From JBCDBH01 sp039184055 (lineage in GTDB: Bacteria; Acidobacteriota; Thermoanaerobaculia; Multivoradales; J023): a stretch of DNA of 25,403 nucleotides. The notes beneath the pieces are model-generated. The model saw nothing but the letters and a program-made list of their open reading frames with translations. It searched no databases and had not been told where the DNA came from. Location: positions 1 to 25,403 of the forward strand of contig JBCDBH010000044.1 of assembly GCA_039184055.1 (NCBI GenBank), written 5' to 3'. Made by a program: the position numbers and the translations under genes. Within the stretch, counting starts at the first letter, position 1, and every line of letters begins with the position of its first letter. This document shows, in pieces, positions 23,222-25,403 of this stretch.

Positions 23222-23689
23222 GTGACCGAAATCGTCGTTGCCGCCCTGCTGATCGCCTGGCTGATCGTCACCGCGCTGAGCCAGATCCCACAATTCCAAG
23301 CACGGGCGCCGTGGAACCGTCTGTGTCCGAGCTGGATGCTCTTCGTCGCCCCCCTCGCGGTCTTCGATATCGAGCTCGAGACGCGTACGGACGGTGGCGC
23401 ATGGCGACCGGTCGTGCCTCCGCACATTCGATGGTGGGAACGGCCATGGGGCGTCACGCTCCGACACCGCAAGGTTCTCACCGACCTCACGCACGAGATC
23501 ATCAAGACGCGTCGGCTCGGTCGTGATGCCGCGCTCGCCTCAGGCGCCCATGCCATCCTGCTCGACATGGTGCGTCATCGCCATCCCGATGCCCACCAAT
23601 TCCGCCTGCGCACCCTGCTCGAGCCTTGGCCACCCGAGCGCTCACGCGTCCTCTTCCTCTCCGACCCGATTCCGACCGAGTCAGCGTGA
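23222..23689 (+). CDS. Small membrane-anchored protein of unknown function
   Basis: I do not recognise a family. Seen in 155 residues: an N-terminal hydrophobic helix (about 4-22), a second moderately hydrophobic stretch (about 36-48, WMLFVAPLAVF), then a soluble part with Trp/Arg-rich VPPHIRWWERPWG and a basic, His/Arg-rich region (about 100-140). The GTG at 23222 has no clear ribosome binding site. It overlaps the downstream membrane-protein gene by GTGA, so the two are probably a functional pair. No secretion signal cleavage site stands out. Upstream, TAGAAT at about 23207-23212 may be a -10 element close enough to give a near-leaderless transcript. Confidence 0.65.
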   Translation: MTEIVVAALLIAWLIVTALSQIPQFQARAPWNRLCPSWMLFVAPLAVFDIELETRTDGGAWRPVVPPHIRWWERPWGVTLRHRKVLTDLTHEIIKTRRLGRDAALASGAHAILLDMVRHRHPDAHQFRLRTLLEPWPPERSRVLFLSDPIPTESA

Positions 23690-24453
23690 CGCTCGACCTC
23701 TTCATGCTCGATCCGGCGGTCGCGCTCGACCTATGTCGCCGTCTGGTCGCCGCCGCGGTCGCGCTCTCCGGGCTCGAAACCCTTTCGCTTTTCCGCGCCT
23801 TGCGTCCGGGAGGGAGTCTCGCGCGGCCGTCCCTGCGTCGCCATCTGCTCCTCGCGACGAGCGCGCTTCGGTTTGTTGTGGGAGTCGGGCTGGCCACGGC
23901 GCTGATCGCCCCGAGCTGGCATCTACCCGCTCTCGTCTTCCTACTCGCCGCCACCTGGTGGAGCCATGCGTCGCTCGCCTACGGCAACTCCGGCGCCGAC
24001 CCGATGATCGGTGTCGTGCTCACCGCGCTCATCGTCGGCGAGCTTGTTCCCGACTCGGAGCTGGTGCAAAAGATGGTGGTCGTGACCATCGCCGGTCATG
24101 CGACCATCGCCTACTTCACCACCGGACTCACCAAAGCGCTCGACGCGCGCTGGCGCTCGGGTGTCTACCTCCACACCACTGCCAACAGCCGAATCTTCGG
24201 TCGGTCCGGCTCGCTCCTCACCGACCCACGTCACGCCGCCGTGGCGTCCTGGATCGTCATCATCTTCGAGCTCATCTTCCCCATCGCCCTGCTCGATCCG
24301 CGTGCAGCGGTGGCCCTATGCGTCGCCGGACTGCTCTTCCACCTCGGCAACGCCCTCATCCTCGGGCTCAAAAACTTCCTCTTCGCCTTCGCCGCCACCT
24401 ACCCAGCCATCATCGCCACCGCCGGCCTCGTCTCGTGGTGGATCGGGATCTAA
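23686..24453 (+). CDS. HTTM-like polytopic membrane protein
   Basis: Integral membrane protein, 255 residues, with about six or seven hydrophobic helices. The conserved-looking centre AYFTTGLTKALDARWRSGVYLHTT (about 142-166) resembles the YF..GL.K...W..G segment of HTTM (horizontally transferred transmembrane) proteins, which are distantly related to vitamin-K-dependent gamma-carboxylase. The enzymatic function of bacterial HTTM proteins is mostly unknown. I chose the GTG at 23686, overlapping the previous stop as GTGA, rather than an ATG 20 codons earlier. It is partnered with the 155-residue membrane-anchored protein and converges on the nuclease-like gene with a 12-nt gap. A DoxX-like identity is an alternative. 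Confidence 0.72.
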   Translation: MTLDLFMLDPAVALDLCRRLVAAAVALSGLETLSLFRALRPGGSLARPSLRRHLLLATSALRFVVGVGLATALIAPSWHLPALVFLLAATWWSHASLAYGNSGADPMIGVVLTALIVGELVPDSELVQKMVVVTIAGHATIAYFTTGLTKALDARWRSGVYLHTTANSRIFGRSGSLLTDPRHAAVASWIVIIFELIFPIALLDPRAAVALCVAGLLFHLGNALILGLKNFLFAFAATYPAIIATAGLVSWWIGI

Positions 24454-24465
24454 GCTTTCAACCGA

Positions 24466-25386
24466 TCAGGCGAGGCCCAAGTCGCCGAGCGAGTCAGCGT
24501 CGAGCAGACGACGGGCGAGCTGTTCGAGCTCGGCAATGCTCTGTGCTTCGATCCGCTGACGTACCCTCGATGAGAGCACGCCGAATTTGCGCTCGAGCAG
24601 GGAAATCGTCGTGAGACACATTCCTTCTTGGATACCTTCCGCTCGAATCTCGTCTGACCAGGTGAGTTCCATGGCTTCGATCTCCTCTCGACAACCAATT
24701 TCTTCGAGAATTCTCTCATAGTCGAGCTCTTCGTGTTTCTCGAGACGAAGGTAGTTCTGAATGCAGTTGATGAGCAGAAATCGCTCGCGTGGTCGTAGTC
24801 GCGTCCAGGCTTTTCGAATGCGAAGCAGACATGCGATCCGGTGTTTGGCTCGGGTGTGGTTCGGCATGTGCATGAGCGCGGCGTAGGCCCAGGCGAGCGG
24901 TTCGGGCCGAGCGAGCCATCCCGAGGCATCGGATCGGGACAGGCCGAGGGTCCGATAGTCGAAGCGATTCACACGCACGCCGAAGACACGAAGCTCGAGG
25001 CTATGAGCGACGACTTCGGGTTTGCCACCACGCAGGATCAGGGCGCTGGTGAGCACCGGTCGATCATGACGGTGGTGGAGCAAACGGTTGTATTCGGCGA
25101 GCCGCTTCGCCAGCGTCGCGCGATAGCGCTTTTCAATCTCGATGTGGAGAACCGCTTCCGCACGCGTGCTCCCGGGCTTGTAGAGCTTGGCCACCAGGTC
25201 TGGACGCCGGGGTCGGCCGCGACCGGCCTGCGTATCGAGATAGCCTTCGGTCGGTTCGGGGCGGATGCTGTCGAGGTCGATCCGTTTCGCCGCCTCTGGC
25301 CAGAGCAAGCAAACGTAGTCGGCGATAAACGTCTCGAGCAAGGTTTTGTGAAGCTGGTCGTGTCCATTGGCCACCGGATCCTCCAT
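24466..25386 (-). CDS. Rpn-like PD-(D/E)XK protein with DUF4351 C-terminus
   Basis: Putative PD-(D/E)XK nuclease of the Rpn/PDDEXK_2 group (recombination-promoting nuclease/putative transposase-like). Seen in 306 residues: N-terminal HDQLHKTLLETFIADYV (9-25), catalytic-like RPDLV (Asp63) and VLHIEIEKRYR (Glu83, Glu85), and a C-terminal ISLLERKFGVLSSRVRQRIEAQSIAELEQLARRLLDADSL typical of DUF4351, separated into shorter pieces by motif. The E-x-E variant occurs in this group. The start at 25386 (ATG) has no good site upstream; GGAGG 5 nt before the GTG at codon 5 (25374) suggests that start instead. Only 17 bases precede the gene, so its promoter is outside the window. Not obviously part of the RiPP cluster. 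Confidence 0.8.
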   Translation of the reverse strand: MEDPVANGHDQLHKTLLETFIADYVCLLWPEAAKRIDLDSIRPEPTEGYLDTQAGRGRPRRPDLVAKLYKPGSTRAEAVLHIEIEKRYRATLAKRLAEYNRLLHHRHDRPVLTSALILRGGKPEVVAHSLELRVFGVRVNRFDYRTLGLSRSDASGWLARPEPLAWAYAALMHMPNHTRAKHRIACLLRIRKAWTRLRPRERFLLINCIQNYLRLEKHEELDYERILEEIGCREEIEAMELTWSDEIRAEGIQEGMCLTTISLLERKFGVLSSRVRQRIEAQSIAELEQLARRLLDADSLGDLGLA

Positions 25387-25403
25387 GAATTGGGTTCACC
25401 GGC

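Noticed and set aside
1..25403. CRISPR arrays, tRNA/rRNA genes, insertion sequences, attachment sites
   Set aside because: No regularly spaced repeats, cloverleaf-like or rRNA-like stretches, transposase frames or terminal inverted repeats were seen. The Rpn-like gene at the right edge is only distantly transposase-related.

Overview
The window looks like part of a high-GC Gram-negative bacterial chromosome. Evidence is the TolC-type outer-membrane factor, the HlyD adaptor and very frequent TCGA/CTCGAG words. The phylum cannot be fixed from the sequence; Acidobacteriota or Myxococcota would fit, but that is a guess. Most of the window is one ribosomal peptide (RiPP) gene cluster of the NHLP/proteusin-lanthipeptide type.

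Minus-strand operon, 15274 down to 58 (11 genes, mostly with 4-nt overlaps or gaps of a few nt): three precursor peptides with nitrile-hydratase-like leaders ending in VAGG, then a tandem-GNAT acyltransferase, a UPF0489 peptide arginase, a JmjC/cupin_8 oxygenase, a class II lanthipeptide synthetase (LanM), a TolC-like protein, an HlyD-like adaptor, a C39-peptidase ABC exporter and a second NHLM-type ABC exporter. This is a complete path of synthesis, modification, leader removal and export.

Plus-strand operon, 15452 to 22074 (6 genes, five in tight coupling): a B12-binding radical SAM enzyme, a serine beta-lactamase-fold hydrolase, a sugar nucleotidyltransferase, a polysaccharide pyruvyl transferase-like protein, a GT1-like glycosyltransferase and an Asp/Asn beta-hydroxylase-like enzyme. 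It fires divergently from the same 177-bp intergenic region as the precursor operon, so it is a candidate tailoring arm.

Right flank: a minus-strand MDR-type reductase (22084-23166, possibly LanJ-like), a divergent pair of membrane-protein genes (23222-24453, the second HTTM-like) and a PD-(D/E)XK/DUF4351 (Rpn-like) protein at the edge.

The most interesting reading is this. All three cores start [S/D]-R-C, with a single Arg at core position 2, and continue as C-x-x-[S/T] repeats. The operon carries LanM for (methyl)lanthionine rings, a peptide arginase that would turn this Arg into ornithine, and a GNAT that could acylate the new amine. Together they suggest an ornithine-containing, possibly side-chain-acylated and glyco-decorated lanthipeptide: a landornamide/selidamide-like hybrid. 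The enzymes are assigned by motif; the product structure is inference.
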